64,000 nt of DNA from DAOUEO01 sp963763495 (GTDB lineage: Bacteria > Chloroflexota > Dehalococcoidia > DSTF01 > JALHUB01): positions 23,946 to 87,945 of the forward strand of contig CAVXOY010000009.1 in the NCBI GenBank assembly GCA_963763495.1. Reading direction: 5' to 3'. A program made the position numbers and the translations under genes. This document shows, piece by piece, positions 18,374-27,246 of the stretch (positions are counted from its first letter, which is position 1; each line of letters starts with the position of its first letter). The notes below the pieces were generated by a model. It was not told the origin of the DNA and ran no database searches. It saw only the letters and a list, made by a program, of their open reading frames with translations.

Positions 18374-19627
18374 TTGAGCCTCTTGGAACGCCTGGGACGT
18401 GCGGTTCTGACGGTTATCCGTGAGGGCTTTGACGTCGTCAGGAACACCATAAGCCTGGGGATCCTTTCTATCGCCCTCGCCATAGCGATCTGGTTCTTTG
18501 TCATCGACGTTGAAAACGAGACGCGCAGAGACTTCTTCCCCGGCGTGATAGCGGTAGAGGCGGTGAATGTTCCTCAAGGACTGGCGGTGTCAAGCATATC
18601 TGAGCCGTTTGTCAGGGTACGGATATCGGCTGATAAGGATGTGTGGAATGACATCTCGACAGACGATTTCAGGGCTATCATCGATCTCTCGGGGATGAAG
18701 CAGAGGGAGACGAGCGTGTCAGTTCGCGTCTCTGTGAATAGGGGTGACGTGGATGTTGACGAAGTCGACCCACGCGAGGTCGTCGTCAACTTGGAGCCGG
18801 TAACGACGAGGACTGTGCCGGTAGAAGTGAGGCTGGTAGGGGCGGCCCCCCTCGGCTACAGCCTGGCAGAGTCTGAAGTGTCGCCGGAGGAAATCAGCAT
18901 TTCCGGTCCGGCGAGCCTGGTCGATCTGGTGGATGCTGCTGTTGCGGATGTCAACTTGACCAATATCAAGGTGGATTTGAAGCATGAGTTCACTCTCACG
19001 CCTCGTGATGCGCAGGGCGGAGACATCAGTGGGGTCAACCTCGATCCGAACACGGCAGAGGTGAGCCTCACGATAGTCAAGGAGGAGTTCAGCGTCGTCT
19101 ACATCGTTAATCCCTCTATCAGCGGCAACGCTGCTCCGGGATACAAGGTCACGGCGGTGGAGGTCGACCCCGCTTTCGTCAGCGTCTCCGGATCCCTGGA
19201 GGTTCTGCAGTCTATCGACACTCTGACCACGGAAAACGTGACAGTCGATGGCGCGGAGTCGGACGTAGTGCGGAGCGTACGCTTGCGTCTGCCGGAGGGT
19301 GCCCGGGTTGCGAATGGGGAAGAGGTTGTCGTGCGAGTGCGAGTGGGCCCGGCACAGGGAGAGAGCGCTTTCACTGTCGCTGTGAAGACCAGCGGGGCAG
19401 AAGCGGGCGTGTTGGCGACGGTGGTGCCGTCGACGGTGTCCGTCACAGTGGCCGGAGAGATGCCGGTCCTGCAGACGCTGACTGCTGATGAGATCACCGT
19501 CACCGTGGACTTGTCTGACCTCTCACCCGGCACGCACCGGCTCGCCCCGGTGGTGGAGCTACCGGCGGGGCTGGAGTTGGTGGGGGTGGACCCCGTAGAA
19601 GTGGTCGTTACGGTATCGAGCCCGTGA
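18374..19627 (+). CDS. cdaR: CdaR-like YbbR-domain protein
   Basis: This 417-aa protein has one membrane helix near residues 30-50 (LGILSIALAIAIWFFVID), then about four YbbR repeats on the outer face. Repeat cores are visible in the phrases EVVVNLEPV, VSLTIVKEEFSVVY and the final VEVVVTVSS. CdaR binds CdaA and tunes c-di-AMP synthesis. The start is TTG, 31 bases after the cdaA stop. Its GTGA overlap with der (four bases) shows translational coupling. It is intact. Confidence 0.92.
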   Translation: MSLLERLGRAVLTVIREGFDVVRNTISLGILSIALAIAIWFFVIDVENETRRDFFPGVIAVEAVNVPQGLAVSSISEPFVRVRISADKDVWNDISTDDFRAIIDLSGMKQRETSVSVRVSVNRGDVDVDEVDPREVVVNLEPVTTRTVPVEVRLVGAAPLGYSLAESEVSPEEISISGPASLVDLVDAAVADVNLTNIKVDLKHEFTLTPRDAQGGDISGVNLDPNTAEVSLTIVKEEFSVVYIVNPSISGNAAPGYKVTAVEVDPAFVSVSGSLEVLQSIDTLTTENVTVDGAESDVVRSVRLRLPEGARVANGEEVVVRVRVGPAQGESAFTVAVKTSGAEAGVLATVVPSTVSVTVAGEMPVLQTLTADEITVTVDLSDLSPGTHRLAPVVELPAGLELVGVDPVEVVVTVSSP

Positions 19628-20997
19628 CGGCGCAAGATAAGACAGACTCCCAACTAGAAGAGACGGCGACATTGACTCCTCCGAGCAAACCGGTAGTGGC
19701 GCTGGTCGGACGGCCCAACGTGGGCAAGTCCGCTCTATTCAACCGCATGTTGGGTGGGCGGAAGGCGCTGGTAGAAGATATCGCGGGGACGACCCGCGAC
19801 CGTCTGTACGGTGACGTGGAGTGGCAACAGAAGGAGTTCCGCCTCGTGGACACCGGTGGGCTTCTCGTCGACGAGTCGGCACCGTACAGCGCTTTGATTA
19901 GGCAGCAGGTAGAGCTCGCCATAGAGGAGGCGCAGGTCATCCTCTTCGTGGTCGACGCGAAGGAGGGGATCACTGCCGCCGACCTCGATGTGGCCGACGT
20001 TCTGCGACGTGCCGCCAAGCCGGTGCTGCTGCTGGCGAACAAGGCGGAGAACTGGACGCGGCGGGAAGCGGCGGTCGAGTTCTACGAGCTGGGACTGGGA
20101 GAGCCGATCCCCGTCAGCGCTTACCACGGCCAGGGTGTCGCCGACGTGCTGGATATGGTCGTGGAGCTGGCGCCGGCGCCGGCTGCCGCGGAGACGGCGG
20201 AGGCCCTGTCGATAGCGATTGTCGGACGGCCAAACGTGGGCAAGTCCATGCTGCTGAACGCTATTTTGGGAGAGGAGCGGGTCATCGTCAGTGACGAGCC
20301 GGGCACTACCCGCGATAGCATCGACACCCTTTTCGAGTTCCAGGGACATAGGCTGCTCATCCTCGATACCGCGGGCATTCGCCGAAGAGGGCGCGTGCAG
20401 CGAGGGGTCGAGAAGCACTCGGTCTTGCGCGCAGAGCGGGCTGTCGAGAAGGCCGACGTTGCCTTTCTTCTGATGGATGCCGCAGAGGGGGTGGCAGCTC
20501 AGGACACGCACATCGCCGGCCTGGTGGCGGACGTCCACGTCGGTCTGGTGCTGGTGGTGAACAAGTGGGACTTGATGGACCCTTCTCCCAACGTCCGCAA
20601 GCAGTTCGAGAGGGTGGTGCGCCTCCGGACGCGCTTCGCTCCTTGGGCTGCGGTGCGCTTCATCTCGGCGAAGGAGGGGACGGGCATCGACGGGCTGCTG
20701 GCGGAGGCGCTGAAGGTGGGGGAGGAGCGACGGAAGAGGGTCGGCACCGGGGAGCTTAATGCGATGGTGCAGCGGGCAATCGAGGAACGGGGGCCCCCTT
20801 CGGTGCATGGCAAGAAGCTGAAGGTACTCTATTGCACTCAAGTGCAGGTGGCGCCACCGACGTTCGTTTTCTTTGTGAACGATGCCGCACTGATCCACTT
20901 CTCCTACCGCCGCTATCTGGAGAACCAGCTACGGCGGGTCTCCGGCTTTGCCGGCACGCCGCTGAAGATGGTATTCAAGAGCCGGGGGGAGCGTTAG
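19624..20997 (+). CDS. der: Ribosome-assembly GTPase Der (EngA)
   Basis: Der matures the 50S subunit. Two G domains in tandem are clear: GRPNVGKS at 29-36 and again at 201-208. Each is followed by a DTGG or DTAG G3 motif and an NKAE or NKWD G4 motif. A C-terminal KH-like domain follows (PPSVHGKKLKVLYCTQV, PPTFVFFVN). The 457-aa length is normal. It overlaps cdaR by four bases and ends two bases before plsY, so the whole run should be one message. Confidence 0.97.
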   Translation: MTAQDKTDSQLEETATLTPPSKPVVALVGRPNVGKSALFNRMLGGRKALVEDIAGTTRDRLYGDVEWQQKEFRLVDTGGLLVDESAPYSALIRQQVELAIEEAQVILFVVDAKEGITAADLDVADVLRRAAKPVLLLANKAENWTRREAAVEFYELGLGEPIPVSAYHGQGVADVLDMVVELAPAPAAAETAEALSIAIVGRPNVGKSMLLNAILGEERVIVSDEPGTTRDSIDTLFEFQGHRLLILDTAGIRRRGRVQRGVEKHSVLRAERAVEKADVAFLLMDAAEGVAAQDTHIAGLVADVHVGLVLVVNKWDLMDPSPNVRKQFERVVRLRTRFAPWAAVRFISAKEGTGIDGLLAEALKVGEERRKRVGTGELNAMVQRAIEERGPPSVHGKKLKVLYCTQVQVAPPTFVFFVNDAALIHFSYRRYLENQLRRVSGFAGTPLKMVFKSRGER

Positions 20998-20999
20998 AG

Positions 21000-21645
21000 A
21001 TGGCCTGGGAGTACATTGTCGCGGCGGTGGCCGGCTATCTGTTGGGCGGCATCCCTACGGGCATTCTCATGGGCAGGCTGCTCCGTGGCATCGACGTGCG
21101 CGATTACGGAAGCGGCAAGATGGGCGGCACCAATACCCTGCGGACGTTGGGGTTGCGGGTTGCCTTGATCGTGATCATCGTCGATATCGCTAAGGGGTCA
21201 GTGGCAGTGCTGATCGCGCGGGCGATATCGGGTGAGGCGTACGTGCAGGCGGTGGCCGGGCTGGCGGCGGTAGCCGGACATGTCTGGCCCGTCTACGTGG
21301 GCTTTCGGGGCGGCCGCGGTGTCTCCGCCGCCTATGGGTCGATGCTGGCGATGGACCCGCTGGCCAGCCTGGCGCTCATACCCATAGCGGTCGCTGTAGT
21401 TGCCATAACTCGCTATATGTCTTTGATGTCGGTGGGCATGTCGGCAGTGGCGGCGGCGGTATTCCTAGCGCTGGCGGTCGCCGACGTTCATCCCTATGCC
21501 TACGGGGTGTTCGCAGTTGATCACGGCGGCGCTGATAATCGTCCTGCACCACGACAATATCCGGCGGCTGCTCTCCGGTAGCGAACGCAAGATCGGGCAG
21601 AAAGAGCAGATCGGGGAACCCAAGCGCGCCCAGGAGGGGATGTGA
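21000..21645 (+). CDS. plsY: Glycerol-3-phosphate acyltransferase PlsY, C-terminal frameshift
   Basis: PlsY transfers acyl groups from acyl-phosphate to glycerol-3-phosphate in the membrane. The three conserved cytoplasmic motifs are visible: GGIPTGILMGR with DYGSGKMGGTNTLRTLG, then GHVWPVYVGFRGGRGVSAAYG, and a third toward the C-terminus. Near 21515 an extra G breaks the frame. Removing it gives VITAALIIVLHHDNIRRLLSGSE, the PlsY tail with its HHDNI/L-RL motif, and a stop at 21645. The corrected length is about 215 aa. It overlaps gpsA by four bases; the two enzymes act in sequence in phospholipid synthesis. Confidence 0.93.
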
Positions 21646-22673
21646 TTTCGGCGGAGGGCATTGACAAGGTAACGGTGATCGGCACGACCAGTTGGGGCAC
21701 GACCCTGGCGGTCTTGCTGGCGAGGCGGGAGGTATCCACCTACTTGTGGTCGTGGCAGGAGGAGGAGGCGGAACGGCTCCAGCGAGACGGAGAGAATAAG
21801 CTGCTGCAGCCGGGCCTTCGGTTCCCTCCCTCTCTCACGGTGACTCACGATCTGGGGGAGGCTCTCGCCGGAGCGGGGTTGGTCGTCTTGGTAGTGCCTT
21901 CGTCGTCGCTGCGGGAGAATCTCCGCCGGCTCCGCCCTCATCTCGATCCCGCTTCGATTGTATTGAGCGCTGTCAAAGGGCTCGAATCGGAGACAGGAAA
22001 GCGGATGTCGGAGGTGATCGGGGAGGAGCTAGGGTCGGCGCTGTCGAGGGAAGTCTGCGTTCTCTCAGGGCCGAACCTGTCGCGGGAGATCGCGCGAGGT
22101 CTGCCGGCGGCGGCGATCGTTGCTTGTGGCGATCTGCCCACAGCCGAGGCGGTGCGCGGCTTGCTGATGGGGCCGTCGTTCCGGGTGTACACGGGCGGCG
22201 ACGTGGTCGGCGTGGAGATGGCAGGCGCTCTCAAGAACATCATCGCCATCGGCGCCGGCATGTGCGACGGCTTTGGCTACGGCGACAATGGCAAGGCGGC
22301 TTTCCTGACGCGAGGGCTGGCCGAGATCACCAGGCTGGGAGTGGCGGCAGGGGCGCAGGCACTGACCTTCATCGGGCTGGCCGGCGTCGGCGACCTGGTG
22401 GCGACGTGCTATAGCTCTCTCAGCCGCAACCACACCGTCGGCTTCGAGCTGGCAAAGGGCCGCCCCCTGAACGAGATATTGGCGTCTCTGGGGCAGGTGG
22501 CTGAGGGCGTGACCACGACGGTCGCGGCCCGGAATCTGGCGCGTCGCCTGGGAGTGGAGATGCCGATAACGGAGAAGATGTACGAGGTGCTCTTCGAGGG
22601 GCTGGACCCGCATCGAGGGGTGGCCGAGCTGATGGCGCGCGAGCCCAAGCGGGAGCTGCACGGGGTGCAGTAG
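21642..22673 (+). CDS. gpsA: Glycerol-3-phosphate dehydrogenase (NAD(P)+)
   Basis: GpsA reduces dihydroxyacetone phosphate to sn-glycerol-3-phosphate, the substrate of PlsY encoded just before it. The cofactor loop reads VIGTTSWGTTLAVLLA, with the first Gly-x-Gly of the usual GAGSWGTALA replaced by GTTSWGT. The substrate region LSGPNLSREIARGLPAA and the catalytic Lys segment AGALKNIIAIGAGMCDG are standard, as are FIGLAGVGDLVATC and EGVTTTVAA. At 343 aa it has normal length and is intact. The GTG start overlaps the plsY stop. Confidence 0.96.
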   Translation: MISAEGIDKVTVIGTTSWGTTLAVLLARREVSTYLWSWQEEEAERLQRDGENKLLQPGLRFPPSLTVTHDLGEALAGAGLVVLVVPSSSLRENLRRLRPHLDPASIVLSAVKGLESETGKRMSEVIGEELGSALSREVCVLSGPNLSREIARGLPAAAIVACGDLPTAEAVRGLLMGPSFRVYTGGDVVGVEMAGALKNIIAIGAGMCDGFGYGDNGKAAFLTRGLAEITRLGVAAGAQALTFIGLAGVGDLVATCYSSLSRNHTVGFELAKGRPLNEILASLGQVAEGVTTTVAARNLARRLGVEMPITEKMYEVLFEGLDPHRGVAELMAREPKRELHGVQ

Positions 22674-22698
22674 GGGTGATGACGGTATGGCGTGGTGG

Positions 22699-23865
22699 CT
22701 AGAGGGCCTGGTGCGTCTGGGCTATGGCGAAGACGTCCTGGCGGTTGATCTCGGCTTTCGTCTTCTCGCCGCGAGCGACTCGCAACAAAAGAGCTAGAAT
22801 CTCCTCACCGACCTCTTCCAGTGTCTTTCCACTGAGCACCTGCCCGGCGTCGACGTCGATGTCGTCGGACATCGCTTCGTAGATCTCGGTATTGGAGGCC
22901 ACTTTGATCACCGGCGCGATGGGAAAGCCGGCGGGTGAGCCTCTGCCGGTAGTGAAGATTATTGCCTGGGCGCCGGCCGCCGCCATGCCGGTTATGCTCT
23001 CGGCATCGTAGCCGGGGGTATCCATCACGACCAGCCCCTGCTTACTCGGCCGTTGCCCGTAGGGAAGCACCTCCCGGATGGGAGAGCTACCGCCCTTCAT
23101 GATGCAGCCGAGGCTTTTCTCGGCGATTGTGGAGAGGCCCGATTCGACGTTACCGGGGGCCAGGGCGCGGTCGGCCAGCGGCCCCAGTATCTGGTGGGTG
23201 ATGACTTCCTGGTTGTCGATCATCTGCTTGAGGCTCGCCGCGATGTCGGCGTTCTCGGCGCGGCGCAGGAGAGGGCCGAGGGCGCCGATCATCTCCGTGG
23301 TCTCGGAGAGGATGGCTGTGCCACCCATTGCGACCAGCCTGTCGACAGCCTTGCCGACGGCGGGGTTTGCGGTCATGCCGGAGAAGGTGTCGGAGCCGCC
23401 GCATTCCAGGGCTACCGTGAGATCGGCTAGCGTGGCTTTCTCGCGGGGCATGGCCGCCAGATCAGCGAGCATCTCGCGGGCCATCGCCTCGACCTTGGCG
23501 GCGGTCTTCTGGGAGCCGCCGGCCTCCTGGATGACGATACCTTGCAGGGGCTTCTTGTTGTCGGTGAGGACGGCCTGAAGGAAGCCGACGGAGACGGGCT
23601 CGCAGCCGAGGCCGACGATGATCGCGCCGCCGACGTTGGGGTTCTCGACGATGCCGGCCAGGGTGCGGAGCTGAAGGCCGATGTCCGGCCCGCCGCGACC
23701 GCAACCGTGGGGGTGCTCGATGACGACGGCTTCGGGAAGGCGGCGTCCCACCTCGCGGACGACACCGGCGGCGCAGACAACGGAGGCGAGCACCAGACAG
23801 TGATTGCGGATGCCGATGCGTCCGTCAGGCCGGCGCCATCCTTCGAATGTGAAATCGTTGCTCAT
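22699..23865 (-). CDS. UxaA/SuyB-type lyase, large subunit
   Basis: This 388-aa protein is the C-terminal (large) part of the UxaA family, which includes altronate and galactarate dehydratases and (2R)-sulfolactate sulfo-lyase beta. Family signatures are GIRNHCLVLASVVC, EHPHGCGRGGPD, GLGCEPVSVGF, LECGGSDTFSGMTANPAVG, MDTPGYDAESITG and TTGRGSPAGFPIAPVIKVASN. The conserved Cys and His are the presumed iron ligands. The small SAF subunit is encoded separately just upstream and overlaps by four bases, the arrangement seen in SuyAB and in split altronate dehydratases. Sequence alone does not decide the substrate; no sulfolactate or hexuronate genes are near. Confidence 0.88.
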   Translation of the reverse strand: MSNDFTFEGWRRPDGRIGIRNHCLVLASVVCAAGVVREVGRRLPEAVVIEHPHGCGRGGPDIGLQLRTLAGIVENPNVGGAIIVGLGCEPVSVGFLQAVLTDNKKPLQGIVIQEAGGSQKTAAKVEAMAREMLADLAAMPREKATLADLTVALECGGSDTFSGMTANPAVGKAVDRLVAMGGTAILSETTEMIGALGPLLRRAENADIAASLKQMIDNQEVITHQILGPLADRALAPGNVESGLSTIAEKSLGCIMKGGSSPIREVLPYGQRPSKQGLVVMDTPGYDAESITGMAAAGAQAIIFTTGRGSPAGFPIAPVIKVASNTEIYEAMSDDIDVDAGQVLSGKTLEEVGEEILALLLRVARGEKTKAEINRQDVFAIAQTHQAL

Positions 23866-24122
23866 TTCTTGCCGCCCATGTTGTGGGTGTGCACGTGCTG
23901 GCCGGGGGCGATCGCTTCGGTGGCCTGGCCGATCTCCTCGCCGTAGCGGTACACGGTCTGGCCGGGAGAGATCGCGGTCAGGGCAATCTTGCGACCACGA
24001 GATACCGGCTCGATTGCCTGAACCTGGACGCCGTCCGCCTCGATGAGGTCGCCGACGTTGACGTCGGCCGTAAGTACGGCGACGTTGTCGCGCGGGTTCA
24101 TGCGTATTGCTCGCACTGTCAT
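23862..24122 (-). CDS. UxaA/SuyA-type lyase, small SAF-domain subunit
   Basis: This 86-aa protein is a SAF domain, the N-terminal part of UxaA-type dehydratases or the alpha subunit of SuyAB. Key segments are NPRDNVAVLTADVNVGD, KIALTAISPGQTVYRYGEEIG and the C-terminal HTHNMGGK, which fits the conserved H-x-H-N segment. It is translated first and overlaps the large subunit by four bases. It should assemble with it to complete the active site. Confidence 0.88.
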   Translation of the reverse strand: MTVRAIRMNPRDNVAVLTADVNVGDLIEADGVQVQAIEPVSRGRKIALTAISPGQTVYRYGEEIGQATEAIAPGQHVHTHNMGGKK

Positions 24123-24233
24123 GTTTTCACTCTAGTCGGCGGCTTGTTGTGGGTCAATCGGTGGTGAACACGGTCGATGCTATCATTGACAGGGGCTTTT
24201 TCCCGTGGATAGACTGATCGAGAAGGGCCGGTT

Positions 24234-25175
24234 TTGAGGGACGAGGGTATGGTTCTGGAGTCGTATCTGCAGGAGTTGACGGACTTGGCGCGGCCGCTGG
24301 CGTTTTCGCGGCTGGCGCAGTTGTCGGCGCTTGAGGCAGATGATGTGGCGCTCCTCCGCAGCATCTGGCCACAGATTGATCTGGGGCGCCGCCGGCAGAT
24401 CGTCAGGCAACTCCTGGATCTGGCAGAGGACAACGTGGATATGAACTTCGACGCCGTGTTTATTACCGGCCTCGAAGATGAGGACGCGGAGGTGAGGTAC
24501 GCCGCCGTGCAGGGGCTCTGGGAGTACGAGGGGCGGGACTTGATCACGCCCCTTATCGCGCTTCTTGAGGGAGACCCTGAGCCTGCCGTCCGCGCCCAGG
24601 CGGCGCTCGCTCTGGGAGCGTTTGCGCTGCGGGCGGAGTTCCAGCAGTTGAGCGCTGCTGATGGGGAGAGGGTCGACCTGGCCCTTCGCGGCGTGGTCGA
24701 GAATCCGGAGGAAACAGTTGAGGTACGTGCCCGCGCCCTGGAGTCGGCGGGGGCGCGGAGCCTGGGATGGGTGCGGCGGAGCATCGAGGAAGCATATGGC
24801 AGCCGTCATCGCCAGATGAGGCTGAGCGCGGTGCACGCCATGGGCCGCCACTGCGACCCCCGCTGGCTGCCGATCCTGCTCCGCGAATTGGAGAGCGACG
24901 ATGCCGAGATGCGCTACGAAGCGGCCAACGCCTGCGCGTCGATGGGTGGTGAGGCTGCTGTCCCTGAACTGATCACGCTGCTGGAAGATGAGGACGTGGA
25001 GGTCCAGGAGGCCGCGGTCGCTGCCCTGGGAGAGATCGGTGGTGAGGACGCCAAGACCGCGCTGGAGGAACTGAGCGAGCATCCGGAGGAGAGGCTGCGG
25101 GAGGCTGCGGTCGCTGCTCTGGAGGAGATGGAGTTCAACGAGGACCCCCTCGGATTTGGACCTGCCCGCCGGTAG
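24234..25175 (+). CDS. HEAT-repeat protein
   Basis: This 313-aa acidic protein is built of HEAT/PBS-lyase-type helical repeats, each with the pattern D-x-x-V-R-x-x-A. Clear units include EDEDAEVRYAAVQGLWEY, EGDPEPAVRAQAALALG, ESDDAEMRYEAANACASMG and EDEDVEVQEAAVAALGEIG. There is no signal peptide or catalytic motif, so a protein-protein scaffold is the likely role. It starts at a TTG (a later in-frame ATG at 24249 is possible). It is followed within 30 bases by the Nudix gene, suggesting co-transcription. The partner is unknown. Confidence 0.85.
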   Translation: MRDEGMVLESYLQELTDLARPLAFSRLAQLSALEADDVALLRSIWPQIDLGRRRQIVRQLLDLAEDNVDMNFDAVFITGLEDEDAEVRYAAVQGLWEYEGRDLITPLIALLEGDPEPAVRAQAALALGAFALRAEFQQLSAADGERVDLALRGVVENPEETVEVRARALESAGARSLGWVRRSIEEAYGSRHRQMRLSAVHAMGRHCDPRWLPILLRELESDDAEMRYEAANACASMGGEAAVPELITLLEDEDVEVQEAAVAALGEIGGEDAKTALEELSEHPEERLREAAVAALEEMEFNEDPLGFGPARR

Positions 25176-25202
25176 ACAAGTGTCGCTGGGAGAGAAAAGG
25201 CG

Positions 25203-25682
25203 TTGGCTCGGAGGACAAGTCCCGGTCTGCAAACAAAGGCTGCTACTTCTGCGGGAGGGGTCGTCTACCGTCAGGGCGCCCAAGGCACGGAGGTGGTGAT
25301 TTGCGGCCGCGTGCAGGAGAATCTCTGGGGGCTGCCCAAGGGGACGCCGGAGCCGGGCGAGGACCTGTTGACGGCAGCGTCGCGAGAGGTCAGGGAAGAG
25401 ACCGGCCTGGAGGTCGCTGTCCAGGAGAAGATCGGCAGCATCCGCTACTGGTTCGTGCGGAAGGAAGAGGGCGTTCGCTACCACAAGACGGTTCATCACT
25501 TCCTGTTCGTGGCCACCGGCGGCAGTCTGGCTGACCATGATCATGAATACGACCACGTGGAATGGCATACGGTGGAAGAGGCGTGCCGCCTACTGAGCTA
25601 TCCCAATGAGGCCGACATAGTCCGCAAGGCAGCGACGATGGTGGAGGGGCTTTCCCCTCCGACCGGCAGCGGAGGCAGATGA
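25203..25682 (+). CDS. Nudix hydrolase
   Basis: This 159-aa protein has a perfect Nudix box at residues 47-69, G-x5-E-x7-REVREETGLEV. The upstream strand SAGGVVYRQGAQGTEVVICG and LWGLPKGTPEPGE are typical of the diadenosine polyphosphate/ADP-ribose-like group. Such enzymes hydrolyse nucleoside diphosphates linked to another moiety. The TTG start follows AGAGAAAAGG. Its stop overlaps the next gene's start by four bases. The substrate is not inferable. Confidence 0.9.
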   Translation: MARRTSPGLQTKAATSAGGVVYRQGAQGTEVVICGRVQENLWGLPKGTPEPGEDLLTAASREVREETGLEVAVQEKIGSIRYWFVRKEEGVRYHKTVHHFLFVATGGSLADHDHEYDHVEWHTVEEACRLLSYPNEADIVRKAATMVEGLSPPTGSGGR

Positions 25683-26233
25683 TGACCGCCGTGGTCCAGG
25701 GGGAGATCGCCCGCGGCGAGATGGTCGTATTGCGGGAGAAGCGCAGGGAGGACGCCACGGTGGACTACGCCTGGCGCAAAGACCCTGAGCTGGCCCGCTA
25801 TGACGCCGCGAAGCCAATCGCGACGGCATTCGCCGACTATGTGGCCCTGTTTGAAGATGAGCTGGAAAACCCGGGCGCTTTTCGCCGCAGCTATGCGGTC
25901 GAGGATGGAGAGGGGCGACATATCGGCAACGTCATGTACTACAACATCGACCGTCTCAAAGGGGAGGCGGAGGTTGGCATCACCATCGGTGACCGCAGCT
26001 ACTGGGGCCGGGGCTACGGCACGGATGCGCTGAGGACGCTGGCCGGCTACCTTTTCAGGAATACCGTCATGAGGCGGCTCTACCTCAAGACTCTGGACTG
26101 GAACTATCGCGCCCAGCGTTCCTTCTCTAAGGCGGGATTCGTCGCCTGCGGCAAATCGCGGCGCAGCGACGGGTCGTTCGTTCTTATGGAGTTGCGCAGG
26201 GAGTGGGTGGTACCGGAAGAGGGCGAGGAGTAG
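25679..26233 (+). CDS. GNAT-family N-acetyltransferase
   Basis: This 184-aa protein belongs to the RimJ/RimL-like GNAT group. It shows GEMVVLREKRREDATVDYAWRKDPEL at the start, IGNVMYYNIDRLKGEAEVGI in the middle, then the acetyl-CoA motif YWGRGYGTDALRTLAGYLF and the tail LKTLDWNYRAQRSFSKAGF. These enzymes acetylate the N-terminus of proteins or small amines. Overlap with the Nudix gene and a terminator right after it mark the end of the HEAT-Nudix-GNAT operon. Confidence 0.9.
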   Translation: MMTAVVQGEIARGEMVVLREKRREDATVDYAWRKDPELARYDAAKPIATAFADYVALFEDELENPGAFRRSYAVEDGEGRHIGNVMYYNIDRLKGEAEVGITIGDRSYWGRGYGTDALRTLAGYLFRNTVMRRLYLKTLDWNYRAQRSFSKAGFVACGKSRRSDGSFVLMELRREWVVPEEGEE

Positions 26234-26256
26234 GCTCGCGGGCCCCCGCGAGTGGA

Positions 26257-26289
26257 AAGGCCGGCGAAAGTGCGCCGGCCTTGTGTTTT
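26257..26289 (+). terminator. Terminator after the GNAT gene
   Basis: AAGGCCGGCG (26257-26266) and CGCCGGCCTT (26273-26282) form a perfect 10-bp stem with a 6-base loop, followed by GTGTTTT. It also serves as a convergent boundary to the minus-strand SDR gene. Confidence 0.85.
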
Positions 26290-26310
26290 CCTGCCCAGAA
26301 CGCCTCGATT

Positions 26311-27207
26311 CTAGGTCTCGCGCGTCTCCGGTGACGGCGCTGGATTGGACATGCCCGTCAGGAGATGTCCCGGCAGAATTGCCGCCAGTTCGTCGATGGT
26401 CCAGACGCCTTCCTTGGTGATGGAGCGACCCATGTCCTCGTCATAGGCCAGGGAGATGGCGCCACCGGATACGTAGAATACCCTGCCGTTCACGTTCCAG
26501 GCGTCTTCGGTGGCGAGGTAGGTCACCATCATCGCTACCTGTTCGGGGTCTCCCAGTGGGGACGGTTGTCCGGTGGCAGCCGCCGCTTCGGCGATGGGGG
26601 CGGTCAGCCGCGTCTGAGCGATCGGCGCGATAGCGTTGCAGGTTATGCCGTTGCGTCCCAACTCGCGGGCGAGGACGCGGGTAAGCCCGGCCACGCCGGC
26701 CTTGGCGGCGGCGAAGTTGGCCTGACCGAAGCCGCCGAGAAGACCCGGGCCGGCGGTGAAGTTGATGATGCGGCCGTAGCGCTGGCGTCGCATACGGGAG
26801 GCAGCAGGCTTGCAGGTGCAGTAGGCGCCCTTGAGGTGGACGTTGATGACGGCGTCCCACTCCTCCTCGGTCATTTTGAGGAGCGTGCGGTCGCGGAGGA
26901 TGCCGGCGTTGTTGACCAGGATGTCCACCCGGCCGAAGCTGTCGAGGGCGGTCTTTATGATGGCGGCGCCGCCTTCGACGGTGGCTACGGAGTCGAAGTT
27001 GGGGACGGCCACGCCTCCCTGGGCGACGATCTCTTGGGCAACGTCCTCGGCGGGGCCCCTGCTGGAGCCGCTGCCGTCAACGGCAACACCGGGGTCGTTC
27101 ACGACGACGCCGGCGCCTTCAGCGGCAAGGGCGAGCGCGATAGCTCTGCCGATGCCTCTCCCTGCTCCGGTGACGACGGCCGCTCTTCCCTTCAGTCTGT
27201 CTCCCAC
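26311..27207 (-). CDS. Short-chain dehydrogenase/reductase-like protein lacking the catalytic Tyr
   Basis: This 298-aa SDR resembles the 3-hydroxyacyl-CoA dehydrogenase unit of peroxisomal-type multifunctional enzyme 2. The cofactor site is intact (VVTGAGRGIGRAIALALA, then ILVNNAGILRDRTLLKM). The active site is not: where SDRs have S...YxxxK, this protein reads FTAGPGLLGGFGQANFAAAK, so the Tyr is Phe and the Ser is gone. The neighbouring paralog keeps SSSSGLIG and YGAAK. This copy may be catalytically inactive and serve as a partner subunit, or it may use different chemistry. It is the last gene of the four-gene SDR/MaoC run. Confidence 0.88.
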   Translation of the reverse strand: MGDRLKGRAAVVTGAGRGIGRAIALALAAEGAGVVVNDPGVAVDGSGSSRGPAEDVAQEIVAQGGVAVPNFDSVATVEGGAAIIKTALDSFGRVDILVNNAGILRDRTLLKMTEEEWDAVINVHLKGAYCTCKPAASRMRRQRYGRIINFTAGPGLLGGFGQANFAAAKAGVAGLTRVLARELGRNGITCNAIAPIAQTRLTAPIAEAAAATGQPSPLGDPEQVAMMVTYLATEDAWNVNGRVFYVSGGAISLAYDEDMGRSITKEGVWTIDELAAILPGHLLTGMSNPAPSPETRET

Positions 27208-27246
27208 GGTTTCTCTATCCTTTGTAGGTCTCGGTTCTCGGTCTTC

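Noticed and set aside
18374..19627. YbbR protein as an adhesin-like repeat protein
   Set aside because: Position after cdaA, single anchor helix and YbbR repeat pattern identify it as CdaR.
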